A stretch of DNA of 64,000 nucleotides from Acidobacteriaceae bacterium KBS 146 (GCA_000688615.1 JHVA01000001.1:2480001-2544000); one strand, 5' to 3'. Positions 8,909 through 19,006 are shown, numbered from the stretch's first letter. The notes: generated from the sequence alone by a model not told the origin. A program made the numbers and translations.

Positions 8909-11900
8909 CTTGGATTGACCGTTCGCAGTCCCGGCTTTCTCTTCAGGCTTTGCAACGACAGCCTCATCCAGAGCTTCCTTGGACTCCTTGCTAAGGGGCT
9001 TCTCGTGCAGCAGCAGTTCTGTCGCCCGAACAATCGGGGTCGCGTGGAACCACCGCTGGAACGCACCGTCACGTAACAGATTCGTGAGGGCCAACAGGCT
9101 CATTCCCTGGTGATGCGCCATCCACGAACGCACCATCTGGGGCTCTTTGCCGTGCGTGTAATCGGCGGCTTCATAATAACCGTACTCCCCCACCCATCCC
9201 ATCGAAGCCATCCGGCGCAGGTTGGCCACCGCATCATCTCGCAGAAGCGGAAGCGCCAGAAAGCTGGAGTACGGAGAGATCACCGGGCCATCTTCTGCGC
9301 CGTACTTCAGAGCAACCTGTGGTATTCCCCAGGCTTGGTATCCATAACGCCCGGAGTCATCCAACTTCGCAAACCCGGACTCCGAGATGCCCCAGGGAAT
9401 GTTCCTTACGTGATCTCGCTGAATGCGTACGGCCGATTCCAACGATCTCGTGATCAGCGTGTTGAGATAAGGACGCATCCACAACGCGGGCATCATGTAC
9501 TCGAACATCGTCCCCGTCCAGGACAACAGGCAGGGACGACCCTTGACCAGCACATGCGACCGATCCAGCCGGAACCACGATTCCTGCGGGATATCGCCCT
9601 TCGCGACTGCGAGAAAGAAGGCCATCCGCGCCTCTGAGGCGAGAAGATCATAACAGGCGCCATAGAGCTCGCCAGTGACACCGTCGTATCCGATCGAAAG
9701 CAGTTTTCTCGACTTGACCAGCAAAAATCCGTACTGCATCGCATCCGCGTACTCGTTAGCTCGCTGCGCGATCGATTCAAGGTTTGCGCAGAGTTGTGCG
9801 ATGCGATTCTTTGTCTCAGGCAGCAGCGCGCGCAACTCTGAGGCTAGTCGCTGTAACTCTGGACCGCCGGCCACAGTCTCCAGCTTAGCCTCTAGATCGT
9901 TCGCATACCCGGACGCCTTCGCGAGCGTCAGCGGTTCCGGCGGAGCAACCAGAGTCGCTCCCTGAAAGAGCGTCTCGAAGCGGGGTGATTGCCATGGCGC
10001 ATACGACTCCCCAAACTTCTCCCACTCCTTTCGGATCCAGCGCCTCTCCTCGTCTACCCAATCCGCAGTCTCCGCTCCACGGTCCTCCGACTCTTTCGAC
10101 AGTCGCTCCGGCAGAAGCGGCCGCTTCAGCAGTTCCAGCGCGCCGGAGTGAAGGGAGTAGAACGAAGCAGCAAGATTTCCGCTATCGACCGCAGATACAA
10201 TCTTGGGAGTAATCGGCTGCAGCGTCTCGATGTCATACCAGTTATAGATATGCCCCCGCTGTTTTTCGAGTCCCTCGTAAGTATTCAGGGTTCCTATGGT
10301 CGCCTCGACGAACCATTCCGGTGTTACAAAGCCGAACTCACAAGCTGCCTGCCGCGCATTGAATAACATTCCGAGATTGGTCGGCGAGAGCTTCCTGACC
10401 TGATGCGTGTTCTTTTCTTCGACGTTGTCCGGAATAAGCCAGTGATTGTCGGGGCCTCCGAACTCCTTAAAGTAGCGCCAGATCAAGAGCGCCTGACGCT
10501 CCAGGAAGTCACGGTCGACCTTCTTCAGCGGCCCTTCCGCGGCTCGAGGAGAAGAGTTGACCCACGATGCCACTGCTGGCGCGAGAGCCCACAAAACCAG
10601 AATCGGAGCTGCCGGAAAGAGCGCTTCCGGCCTGCCAAGCGCGAGTCCGATGGCAAGCGTCAGTGCAATCAGTGGCGAAAGTTTTAGATAGGTATCCAAA
10701 GAACCGCGCCCGACACTGGCCTCTGACTGCGCGGCTGTCTCCCAGTCCAACAGGTTCTTGCCGGACATAAACAACCGCACGAGCGAGCGAACGATCGCAT
10801 CCAGCGACAGAAGCATGTGATGCGGCAAAAAAATCAGGTTCAGCAGCGTGATTGCCATCGAAGATACGAACGTGATGGCGCCATCACGAAATGCGGCAAA
10901 GCTTTGCTTGAACAAAGCCCGGCTGACATTGAATCCCAGCTGCACCAGCCCTGGCAGAAGAATCACCACAAGGACAGCAAGAGTCCAATACAGCGCCCCT
11001 CCTGGAAGAAAGAACCATCCAAAGACGAACAGGAGAAACACGATCGGCTCAATCAGACTGCGCCGCAGATTGTCGAGAATCTTCCAACGCGAGATCGTGC
11101 TGATTGGATTGACGACCAGCCGTCCGTACTCGTCGGGCACAACGTTGAATAGCCAGCGAAGGATCTGCCAGTCCCCACGTACCCAGCGATGCTTGCGCTT
11201 CATGTGTGCGGAATAGTGAGATGGATAGTCGTCGATGACCTCGATGTCCGATACCAATCCCGCGCGTGCATAAGCTCCTTCGATCAGGTCGTGTGAAAGA
11301 AGAGCGTTTCGAGGAAAGCGGTGATTCAGGACCTGGTGAAAGGCGCTTACGTCATAGATGCCCTTGCCAGTGAAGCTTCCTTCTCCAAACAGATCCTGAT
11401 AGGCGTCAGAGACGGCGCGCGCATACACATCGAAGCCCGTCTCGCCAGAGTACAAAGCCGCCAGCCGCGAGCGCGAGGCCGAAGATACGCTGACTCCCAC
11501 ACGTGGCTGCAGGATTCCATACCCTGCCGTGATGATGCGAAGCTTCGGATGGATGATCGCTCGGTTGAGCGGATGCGTCATCGTTCCGATCATGCGAGCT
11601 GCAGTGCCATGAGGAAGCTGCGTATCGGAATCCAGCGTGATCACGTATCGAATGTGCTCGAGCACGCCCAGCGGGCCCGCTTTACGAGGAAAGCTGTCAT
11701 GCTCCTCTTCGAGCAGGCGGTTCAGGTCAAGCAGCTTGCCGCGCTTGCGTTCCCATCCCATCCAGACGCCTTGCCTGGCATTGAACGCACGGTGCCGATG
11801 GAGCAGAAGAAAAGATCCTGCCTTCCGTCCCGCATACTTCCGGTTCAACTGGTCGATCGCTCGTGCTGCCATATCGACCAGTGGACCTTCATCGACCTGC

Positions 11901-13285
11901 GGCGGACGCGCCGCTGTATCCGGGAGGTCCGTCAATAACGCAAAGTGAAGATTCGGATCTTGGTTCGAGAGATATCTTGCCTCAAGCTCATCCAACAGAT
12001 CTTCTACCTGTTTCTCGTTCAGCAGCAAAGTCGGCACAACCACAAGGGTCGCCGCTTCCTGTGGAATGCCCTTGGAGAAGTCCAGCTTTGGAAGGGCTTC
12101 TGTCTTCATTAGCGTCGTAACAATGCCATTGACAAGGTCGACAGCACCCTGCGTGGCCGGCAGCAAAGCCAGCAGCAGCGCAGCCATCACTGGCCAGAAG
12201 TCATGATGCGGTACGAGAGGCAGAATGATGGCCGTAATCAGGAGCAGAGCAAGGATGAAGGTTCCGAGGATATAGAACTCTTCGTTGTACGCACTGATCC
12301 ACTCTCGCAGTCTCTCCATTGGAGAGGGCCGAAAGCCGATCCGCAGTTTGAGCTCTCGCACTCCATCGGCAAAGAGATAGTACCCAATGTGTGACTTCCG
12401 CTTGGCCATGCGAGGATCGGAATACTCCGAACGCTCAGCGGTCTGTGCAAGCTCCAGCGCAATCTGCGCCGTCTGGACCTCATTCGTGTCGGCGTGACGC
12501 GCAAGCTCTGCAATTCGCAAACGATAGGAAGCCCGCGTCTCCTCTTCCATCAGCCCAAACGTGCCGCCGGGGTCCAGTCGAAGCACAGGATCGAACGCAA
12601 CGAGTGGTTCGAGAATATCTCTCCATTCGATCTGGTTCATTCGTCGCAGGCTATGAATCGGCGCCGAAAAGGGAGATTGCTCAATTGGCGGCAGCTCCCC
12701 TGCGGCGAAGGCATCGTCTGCACGGTTCAGAATGAACTCAAGCTGAGAGATCTTCAGTGCTTCCGGAAGCAACTCGATCTCACGCAGCAAAAGCGGATGG
12801 TGCCGCTGAATCTGGTTGATGTAGACCGAGAGGCTGCGAGGAGACCAGATTCCGTCTACCGCTGAAAGATAACTTCCTGCAAGATGAATTACCTGCGGCA
12901 GCATGCCGACAGGAGGAAGTTCCGCCACAGGAACCTCTTTGAAGGTCGCAGCTGCGCCCTCTCCGCGAGGGATCACGGACTCGAACATTCTGGCGCTCTC
13001 AACCAATTCCAGCTTAGGCGTGAGCTCGGTGGTCGAGGTTCCCTGCTTCCAGACGGGAACGCGCGCGGCAAGCCGCTTGCGCAGGTGATCCAGATAGCGG
13101 ATAAGGTCTTCCTGACTCTTTGCCGGCATCTGGCCATGCAACCTCTGGGCCAGTTCATCGGCGTGCCGCCGCAACTCTGCTTCGCCAATCGTCGGCTCTT
13201 CCGGAAGACCCGTTGCTGGAGTCTCCTGGACGGGTGCAGTTAAGGGCGTGGTGTGTGCCGGTGTCAGATCTTCAGACAATGCCAT
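8900..13285 (-). CDS. Cyclic beta-1,2-glucan synthase-like protein (GT84 plus cyclisation-like domain, no GH94)
   Basis: 1461 residues. Membrane segments lie near 337-357 and 365-390. The GT84 glycosyltransferase core follows, with the metal-binding LDSDTQLP (DSD at 552-554) and the processive-synthase motif RKHRWVRGDW (about 697-706). More membrane spans lie at about 735-800. The C-terminal third is glucoamylase-like (YNWYDIETLQP, RYGYQAWGIPQ, GYYEAADYT, SWMAHHQGMSLLAL). Known NdvB/Cgs enzymes are about 2800 residues and continue into a GH94 phosphorylase that sets chain length; this protein stops where that domain would begin, at a normal stop followed by a converging gene. It probably makes linear or cyclic beta-1,2-glucan at the inner membrane from UDP-glucose. 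It follows an ABC exporter gene by 73 bp. Confidence 0.85.
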   Translation of the reverse strand: MALSEDLTPAHTTPLTAPVQETPATGLPEEPTIGEAELRRHADELAQRLHGQMPAKSQEDLIRYLDHLRKRLAARVPVWKQGTSTTELTPKLELVESARMFESVIPRGEGAAATFKEVPVAELPPVGMLPQVIHLAGSYLSAVDGIWSPRSLSVYINQIQRHHPLLLREIELLPEALKISQLEFILNRADDAFAAGELPPIEQSPFSAPIHSLRRMNQIEWRDILEPLVAFDPVLRLDPGGTFGLMEEETRASYRLRIAELARHADTNEVQTAQIALELAQTAERSEYSDPRMAKRKSHIGYYLFADGVRELKLRIGFRPSPMERLREWISAYNEEFYILGTFILALLLITAIILPLVPHHDFWPVMAALLLALLPATQGAVDLVNGIVTTLMKTEALPKLDFSKGIPQEAATLVVVPTLLLNEKQVEDLLDELEARYLSNQDPNLHFALLTDLPDTAARPPQVDEGPLVDMAARAIDQLNRKYAGRKAGSFLLLHRHRAFNARQGVWMGWERKRGKLLDLNRLLEEEHDSFPRKAGPLGVLEHIRYVITLDSDTQLPHGTAARMIGTMTHPLNRAIIHPKLRIITAGYGILQPRVGVSVSSASRSRLAALYSGETGFDVYARAVSDAYQDLFGEGSFTGKGIYDVSAFHQVLNHRFPRNALLSHDLIEGAYARAGLVSDIEVIDDYPSHYSAHMKRKHRWVRGDWQILRWLFNVVPDEYGRLVVNPISTISRWKILDNLRRSLIEPIVFLLFVFGWFFLPGGALYWTLAVLVVILLPGLVQLGFNVSRALFKQSFAAFRDGAITFVSSMAITLLNLIFLPHHMLLSLDAIVRSLVRLFMSGKNLLDWETAAQSEASVGRGSLDTYLKLSPLIALTLAIGLALGRPEALFPAAPILVLWALAPAVASWVNSSPRAAEGPLKKVDRDFLERQALLIWRYFKEFGGPDNHWLIPDNVEEKNTHQVRKLSPTNLGMLFNARQAACEFGFVTPEWFVEATIGTLNTYEGLEKQRGHIYNWYDIETLQPITPKIVSAVDSGNLAASFYSLHSGALELLKRPLLPERLSKESEDRGAETADWVDEERRWIRKEWEKFGESYAPWQSPRFETLFQGATLVAPPEPLTLAKASGYANDLEAKLETVAGGPELQRLASELRALLPETKNRIAQLCANLESIAQRANEYADAMQYGFLLVKSRKLLSIGYDGVTGELYGACYDLLASEARMAFFLAVAKGDIPQESWFRLDRSHVLVKGRPCLLSWTGTMFEYMMPALWMRPYLNTLITRSLESAVRIQRDHVRNIPWGISESGFAKLDDSGRYGYQAWGIPQVALKYGAEDGPVISPYSSFLALPLLRDDAVANLRRMASMGWVGEYGYYEAADYTHGKEPQMVRSWMAHHQGMSLLALTNLLRDGAFQRWFHATPIVRATELLLHEKPLSKESKEALDEAVVAKPEEKAGTANGQSKVA

Positions 13286-13358
13286 CGAACCTCTAACTCA
13301 ACTCTCTGTCAGTAAATGTCGCAAATAAATCAGGAAGGCATGCATGTACTCATTGAAC

Positions 13359-15185
13359 TCAGCGGTAACTGGCAGCCTGCATCTCGAACATATCTGCATA
13401 TACCCCACCTGCCGCCATCAGCTGCTGGTGGTTCCCCTCTTCGATCAGGCGGCCCCCCGAAAGAACCACAATACGATCCGCCATTCGAACTGTCGAAAAA
13501 CGATGCGAGATCAACAGAGCCATCTTGCCCTCCGTCAACTCCGCAAATCGTTCAAAGACCTCCAGCTCGCTCCGTGCATCGAGTGCCGCCGTCGGCTCAT
13601 CCAAAATCAGCAATTGCGCATCGCGCAGATACGCACGGGCAAGAGCGATCTTCTGCCATTCTCCTCCAGAAAGCTCGACGCCGCCTTCGAATCTGCGGCC
13701 CAGCATCTGGTCGTAGCCTCCAGCCAGTTTAGCAATCACCGTATCGGCCAGGCTCTTATGAGCAGCAGCCTCCAAATCTGGTTGGCTGTTCACGCTTTCA
13801 ATTCGCCCGATGGCGATATTCTCCCGTGCCGTCATCTCAAATCGCACAAAGTCCTGGAAAATGACACCGATATTCTGGTGAAGATCTTCAAGGGAGTATT
13901 CGCGCAAGTCGATACCATCCAACAGTATCTGGCCCTCTGTAGGATCGTAGAGCCGAGTGATCAGCTTCACGATCGTGGTTTTACCCTGTCCGTTTTCTCC
14001 AATGAGAGCAATGCGCTCTCCCTGGCGAAGCTTCATATTGAAGTTCTTGAGAATCGTCCGCGTCGTTCCCGGATACGCAAACGACACGTTCCGGAACTCA
14101 AATCCATCCACAATATGCTCTGGGATCTTGCGACCGTTAGGGTTCGGATCCACGATCGATTTCATCTCAAAGAACGCTAATAGATCCGTAAGGAATAGCG
14201 CCTGGTCCGCAATGCCTGAAGCGGTTGAGAAAACCTGCTGAAGATTGGAACTTGCCTGCTGAATGGATGCCGTCAGGAACGAAAACTGGGCAATGTCATA
14301 GTGCCCCGCGAGGGTACGCCAGATGACATAGATGTAGGCACCGTAATACCCCAACGTGCCGATGATACCTAGGAGGCCTCCGATCACCAACTTGGACCGA
14401 GCCAGCGCAACGTCTTCTCTATAGATCTGACTCGCAAGCTCTTTGAACCGATTGGTGAAGAACCGATGAAGACCGAAGAGCTTAACCTCTTTGGCTCCCT
14501 CACGACTACCAGCCACCTGGCGCAGATAGTCCATCTGCCGCTTCGCCGTCGTCTGCCGAAAGTTCTTCGCATATCCAAGAAACGCAAAGTGGGTCTCGCC
14601 CAGAAAAGATGGCAGAACTCCGAGTCCGAGCAAAAGCACAAGCCAGGGAGAGGCCAACGCGAGCGCCGCAGAAAAGGCGAGAGTCGTGATCACCTGCTGA
14701 ACCAACCGCCCCAACTGCTGAATCAGCACCAGCCGATCCGTCGCCTGAACGCGAGCGCGCTCCAGCCTGTCGTAGAAAACTGGGTTCTCGTAAGTCGTCA
14801 GGTCCAGGCGGGCAGCCTGGTCCATCACGCGCACGCTGACATGTTGTGTATATCGATTTGCAAGCAGAGCGTCGGTGTAGTCGATGGCTCGCATCAACAG
14901 CCCCAGTGCGACGTTGAGCCCCACCTCGATCCCCACCAGGATCCAAAAATTCTCAGGCAGCTTATGTCCATTTATAGCGCTAGCGATGTCGCCGAGAATG
15001 ATTGCCGCAACCTTTGTGATACCAAAAGGCAACACAGCGACGATGACACGCAGGAATAAACCCCACGTGACAACCCAAGGCCCGGATTCCCACAAGATAT
15101 GAAGGACAGGGGGAACATTACGAAGCGCCCGCAGACGCTCCAGCCATGGGCTCTGAGCTTTTGCAGGACGTAAGGATTCGTTCAT
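13359..15185 (-). CDS. ABC transporter, fused permease and ATPase (possible glucan exporter)
   Basis: 608 residues. An exporter-type membrane domain with about six spans occupies roughly residues 1-340. The ATPase domain has Walker A GENGQGKTT, Q-loop FQDFV, signature LSGGEW, Walker B LLILDEP and H-loop SHRFS. It acts as a homodimer in the inner membrane. The gene lies 73 bp upstream of the beta-1,2-glucan synthase-like gene on the same strand. In rhizobia the pair ndvA/ndvB encodes exactly an exporter of this architecture and the synthase, so glucan export is a reasonable inference. The sequence itself is of a general lipid/peptide/polysaccharide exporter class, so other cargo is possible. 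Confidence 0.85.
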   Translation of the reverse strand: MNESLRPAKAQSPWLERLRALRNVPPVLHILWESGPWVVTWGLFLRVIVAVLPFGITKVAAIILGDIASAINGHKLPENFWILVGIEVGLNVALGLLMRAIDYTDALLANRYTQHVSVRVMDQAARLDLTTYENPVFYDRLERARVQATDRLVLIQQLGRLVQQVITTLAFSAALALASPWLVLLLGLGVLPSFLGETHFAFLGYAKNFRQTTAKRQMDYLRQVAGSREGAKEVKLFGLHRFFTNRFKELASQIYREDVALARSKLVIGGLLGIIGTLGYYGAYIYVIWRTLAGHYDIAQFSFLTASIQQASSNLQQVFSTASGIADQALFLTDLLAFFEMKSIVDPNPNGRKIPEHIVDGFEFRNVSFAYPGTTRTILKNFNMKLRQGERIALIGENGQGKTTIVKLITRLYDPTEGQILLDGIDLREYSLEDLHQNIGVIFQDFVRFEMTARENIAIGRIESVNSQPDLEAAAHKSLADTVIAKLAGGYDQMLGRRFEGGVELSGGEWQKIALARAYLRDAQLLILDEPTAALDARSELEVFERFAELTEGKMALLISHRFSTVRMADRIVVLSGGRLIEEGNHQQLMAAGGVYADMFEMQAASYR

Positions 15186-15349
15186 ATTTCAATCTTTATA
15201 AACAGCAATTTCCCACAAGACTTTTCAGGATGGATGCGTAAACCCTGCTCGGCGTTGGATTGGATGGACCCACGCACTGAAAACAGGCACTTTATCTTCC
15301 ACACATAGGACGATCTGGCGACACAGCGCTGCTCTTTGTGAAATTTACT

Positions 15350-17512
15350 CTAATCTTCAGCGTCTTCCCCCGTCGCCCTGGTGGCCGTTGCCCGAATCTT
15401 CTCCGACAGCTGCTGTGGAACCATCTCATAATGATCCATATCCATCCTGAAGCTGCCGCGACCCTGCGTAATGGCGGTGAGCGTCGCGCCATAGTTCAGC
15501 ATCTCCGCCATCGGAACCTCGGCTCGGATCATCGTTCCTGAGGTCATACTCTCCATTCCCTGTACCCGGCCCCGGCGCCCGTTCAGGTCAGCCATCAACG
15601 GGCCTGCGAACTCCTCAGGCCCCTCAATCTCCACCCGCATCACCGGCTCCAGCAAAGTCGGCTTCGCCTGTTCCATACATTTACGAAAAGCAAGTCGCGC
15701 CGCCAGCTTGAAGGACATCTCGCTGGAATCGACGTCGTGATAACTCCCGTCCAGCAACGTCACCTTGAAGTCCACCACCGGATATCCAGCCAGATATCCT
15801 CGAGCTGCCGATTCGTGAATTCCCTTCTCTACAGCCGGGATAAACTGCCTCGGAATCACTCCCCCATAGATGCTGTTGACGAATACGATCCCGCTCCCTC
15901 GCTGCAGCGGTTCCATTCGAATCCGGCAGTCACCGAACTGCCCATGTCCACCAGTCTGCTTTTTATGTTTTCCCTGTGCCTCGGCCTGTCCACGAATCGT
16001 CTCGCGATAGGGGACCTTTGGCGCCTTCAGCGTCACCTCCGTGTGGTAACGCTTTTTGAGCTTTGAAACAATGGCCTCTATATGCGTCTGCCCTGATCCC
16101 GCCACAAGGAACTCTCCTGTAGACGGATCACGGAAAAATCGCACCATCAGATCCTCTTCCATCAACTTGTGCAACGCAGGCGCTAACTTATCCTCATCTG
16201 CACGCGACTTCGGTTCAATGGCATAGGTCATCACCGGCTCTGGCGCCATAACCGGTTCAAGAAAAATCTCGTGCGCCTTGTCCCCGAGCGTGTCCCCGCT
16301 CAGCGTAGAGCGCAGTTTCGGTACGGCACCCAGATCGCCGGCATGCAGTTCCTGAATCTCTGTGGGCTTACGGCCCTGCATCACCGATAGATGCATCAAA
16401 CGCTCCATCTCGTGACGCGTGAAGTTCTGGACGGCAGTGTCGTTCTTCGCAACTCCGCTGAGAACCTTGAAGAACGAGATCCGTCCCGCAAACGGATCAG
16501 TCATCGTCTTGTAGACATAGAGTGCCAACGGTTCCTTATCAGCGACCGGACGCATCACCATCTCTTCCTGCGCCACCCCGTCGCCGGGCTTTGCCTCTCC
16601 ATTGCTGTGGGCCGCAGGCACGATGCTGGTAGCGCGGGCGGCAATCGGCTCGCGCTCCACAGGAGCAGGAGCGTAGATCTTCAGAAAATCCAGGAGATGA
16701 TCCGTTCCGATGTTTCTCAATCCGCTCGCATAAAGTACCGGAAAGATCCTGTCTTCCCTGACCGCTTCGTGGAGAGCAGCAATCAAATGCTCCTCAGGAA
16801 TAGTTCCTTCGCGGAAGAACTCTTCCATCAACTCATCTTTTCCTTCCGCAACCAGTTCCACCAGCTCCTCATGTGCCTTACGGGCGTCTCCCTCCAGCGC
16901 GGCAGGAATGGGACCGGCCTCGCCTCTCCCATTTCCCCCGGACTCATAAAGATAGGACTTCATCGTTACCAGATCGACGACTCCATGAAATCCCTTCTCA
17001 TCCACAATCGGCAGCTCCAGAGGAACGACCTGGCGCCCCCATTTCGACTGCATCGCTTCGATCAACTGCTTTCGCTCCATCCCGCTGCCTGCCTTGGGAT
17101 GGTCGCATTGGTTCACTACAATCACTCGCGGAAGAGCCACTTCCGTCGCATACTTCCACACTCGATCTGTCATCGTTTCAATTCCCAGACAGGCGTTAAC
17201 AACAATCAGAGCGGACTCAACCGGCATCATCGCTGCCCGGGCTTCGTGAACAAACATGTGGAAACCCGGCGTGTCGATCATGTTTACCTTCACGCCATCC
17301 CACTCGGCAAATGCGACTGCATTCGACATCGTGGTCTGCCGGGCTACCTCTTCGTCATCGTAGGCGGTAACGGCGGAGCCATCCTCGACGCGCCCAAGCT
17401 CCGGCGTCATCTTGGCTGCGTGCAGCATAGCTGCGATCAACGATGTCTTTCCGCTGTGCGAGTGTCCGACAACGGCTACATTGCGAATATCACTTCCCGT
17501 GTAGACCCTCAT
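15350..17512 (-). CDS. fusA: Elongation factor G-like GTPase (FusA paralogue)
   Basis: 720 residues, with the five-domain EF-G layout: G domain (1-about 285), domain II (about 330-415) and domains III to V with FKVTLLDGSYHDVDSSEMSF. The P-loop is GHSHSGKT (16-23) and switch II has DTPGF (80-84). The guanine-specificity motif is NQCD (134-137), not NKxD, and the G-domain insert is short. These traits match the divergent EF-G2 or EF-G-like paralogues found as an extra copy beside canonical fusA. No ribosomal protein genes are adjacent, unlike the canonical fusA operon. Its role in translation is therefore uncertain (translocation, recycling or a stress role). Confidence 0.85.
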   Translation of the reverse strand: MRVYTGSDIRNVAVVGHSHSGKTSLIAAMLHAAKMTPELGRVEDGSAVTAYDDEEVARQTTMSNAVAFAEWDGVKVNMIDTPGFHMFVHEARAAMMPVESALIVVNACLGIETMTDRVWKYATEVALPRVIVVNQCDHPKAGSGMERKQLIEAMQSKWGRQVVPLELPIVDEKGFHGVVDLVTMKSYLYESGGNGRGEAGPIPAALEGDARKAHEELVELVAEGKDELMEEFFREGTIPEEHLIAALHEAVREDRIFPVLYASGLRNIGTDHLLDFLKIYAPAPVEREPIAARATSIVPAAHSNGEAKPGDGVAQEEMVMRPVADKEPLALYVYKTMTDPFAGRISFFKVLSGVAKNDTAVQNFTRHEMERLMHLSVMQGRKPTEIQELHAGDLGAVPKLRSTLSGDTLGDKAHEIFLEPVMAPEPVMTYAIEPKSRADEDKLAPALHKLMEEDLMVRFFRDPSTGEFLVAGSGQTHIEAIVSKLKKRYHTEVTLKAPKVPYRETIRGQAEAQGKHKKQTGGHGQFGDCRIRMEPLQRGSGIVFVNSIYGGVIPRQFIPAVEKGIHESAARGYLAGYPVVDFKVTLLDGSYHDVDSSEMSFKLAARLAFRKCMEQAKPTLLEPVMRVEIEGPEEFAGPLMADLNGRRGRVQGMESMTSGTMIRAEVPMAEMLNYGATLTAITQGRGSFRMDMDHYEMVPQQLSEKIRATATRATGEDAED

Positions 17513-17991
17513 GCGAGGCCCCTCCGTATGCTACGGTCGTCCAGTAAACTCCGCAAAAGTCTTAGAGTTCGTTGGAGATTGAAACCCTGCCGGTGCGGCA
17601 CAAAGATCTCGCTGCCATCGTGGCGCTTTGTCCAGACCCGCCAGCGACCCCCGGCATTCTTGTCGGTCTGTCCTCCATCTCCTGCAAGGAGGCACCCCCA
17701 GCTTCCGCTCATCCGCCGTCATCTGGACCACTCATCGACCCTCGTGACCGTCTTCGTGCCGGCTACTGACTTTTTCGTCGCTCCGGATCGAGGCCGTTGC
17801 GGCGAGAGACGGATGCTATCACACCCTGTAATCCCGCCGTCAACGAAACTTGGCGCGAAAAATATAGCTACGCGATACGGATTTTTATCGTTTACCGCTT
17901 AATCGACCTTTCACGTTCATGCCCGTCCAGTCGCGGAGACTTATGCTGTCTGCAGCGGCAATTGAATGCAACCCCGCTCAAAGGAAAATCG
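17513..17991. other. Intergenic region with a candidate LysR site
   Basis: No convincing gene. At 17873-17890 CGATA and TATCG flank an 8-bp AT-rich spacer, about 100 bp before the lysR start. The arms match those of the LTTR box found after lysR, so this may be an autoregulatory site, though its spacing is one base shorter. Confidence 0.4.
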
Positions 17992-18912
17992 ATGGAGAAC
18001 TTTCGCCTGAAGGTCTTTCGTGCTGTAGCCGAGGCCATGAGCTTCCGCAAGGCCGCCGAAGCTCTTCACTTGAGCCAGCCTGCCGTCAGTCAACAGATCC
18101 GCGCTCTCGAGGAAGAGGCGGGAGTTCAACTCTTCGACCGGGCGGGCGGCAACGGGCGCGGCAGCCAGGTTGCTCTGACTGAGGCGGGAACCATTCTCTT
18201 GCAGTATGCACACCGCGCCGCCGCTCTGATCGCAGAAGCCGAAAAGAAGATTGCTGAACTCAATCTCGAAGTATCCGGCGAACTCAAACTGGGCGCATCC
18301 ACCACCGTGGCACAATACCTCCTGCCACGCATCCTCGGATCCTTCCTCAAGCAATATCCCCATGTGCGGCTTTCGATGGTCAGCGGCAACACAGAGGAGA
18401 TTGCTGAAGCGGTGGCTGAGGGCAGGGTGGCATTTGGGATGATCGAAGGCCCCCCAATGAGGCGGGATCTGAAGACAGAGCCAATGGCCCCCGATGAGCT
18501 CGTCTTGATTGTGAATCCAATGCATGAGTGGACACAACGCAGAACGCCAGTCCCGCTGTCGGAACTCCACACCGTTCCTTTGCTGATGCGGGAGCGCGGG
18601 TCGGGATCGCGCAGAGTCGTGGAGCGCGCACTTAAAACCATCGGCGTCACACAAAAGACCCTGAACGTCGTTATGGAATTGGACTCAACCGAGGCCATTC
18701 TTTCCGGAGTCGAAGCCGGGCTCGGCGTTGGCTTCGTCTCGCGCTGGGCCGCCGCCAGAGCCCTCCACCTCGGAACGCTGAAGATCGTGAAGGTAGCTGG
18801 CGTGAAAATTGTGCGCGAGTTCCGCTTCGTCTGGCCAGCGGGCGCGGAACTGACAGGAACCGCCGCTGCATTTCAACGATTTGCCAAGGCTGCTGTCGCA
18901 CCTGCCAAATGA
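17992..18912 (+). CDS. LysR-family transcriptional regulator
   Basis: 306 residues from the ATG at 17992, which has AAAGGA about 7 bp upstream; the frame is open further upstream but without homology. The N-terminal winged HTH is typical (FRAVAEAMSFRKAAEALHLSQPAVSQQIRALEEEAGVQLFDR), followed by a LysR substrate-binding domain. It resembles CysB/CbbR/YeiE-like regulators. A YeiH-type transporter gene follows 94 bp downstream, the same partnership as yeiE/yeiH in enterobacteria. A T-N11-A box lies between the two genes, so it probably activates the transporter. The inducer is unknown; sulfur or amino-sulfonate compounds are possible by analogy. Confidence 0.9.
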   Translation: MENFRLKVFRAVAEAMSFRKAAEALHLSQPAVSQQIRALEEEAGVQLFDRAGGNGRGSQVALTEAGTILLQYAHRAAALIAEAEKKIAELNLEVSGELKLGASTTVAQYLLPRILGSFLKQYPHVRLSMVSGNTEEIAEAVAEGRVAFGMIEGPPMRRDLKTEPMAPDELVLIVNPMHEWTQRRTPVPLSELHTVPLLMRERGSGSRRVVERALKTIGVTQKTLNVVMELDSTEAILSGVEAGLGVGFVSRWAAARALHLGTLKIVKVAGVKIVREFRFVWPAGAELTGTAAAFQRFAKAAVAPAK

Positions 18913-18930
18913 GACAAATATTCAAATAAC

Positions 18931-18951
18931 CCGATAAGTAAATCTTATCGG
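18931..18951. promoter_or_regulatory. LTTR box upstream of the YeiH-like gene
   Basis: CCGATAAG and CTTATCGG flank TAAAT as a perfect 8-bp inverted repeat, containing the LysR consensus T-N11-A (T18935 to A18947). It ends 55 bp before the transporter start. No U-tract follows, so it is better read as a regulator site than a terminator. Confidence 0.65.
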
Positions 18952-19006
18952 CGATTCAAAACCTCGTCTCGACATTGCAACGGCAGGCGCCGACCCTGAA
19001 AGAGCG

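Noticed and set aside
13344-14180. Long rightward open frame (about 278 codons) opposite the ABC exporter
   Set aside because: It is antisense to a gene with complete ABC motifs and carries no domain signature; such frames are common in GC-rich DNA.
16391-17902. Rightward open frame of about 500 codons
   Set aside because: Antisense to the EF-G-like gene over most of its length and without domains.
18931-18951. Intrinsic terminator of lysR
   Set aside because: The stem has no U-tract after it and fits the T-N11-A LysR box better.
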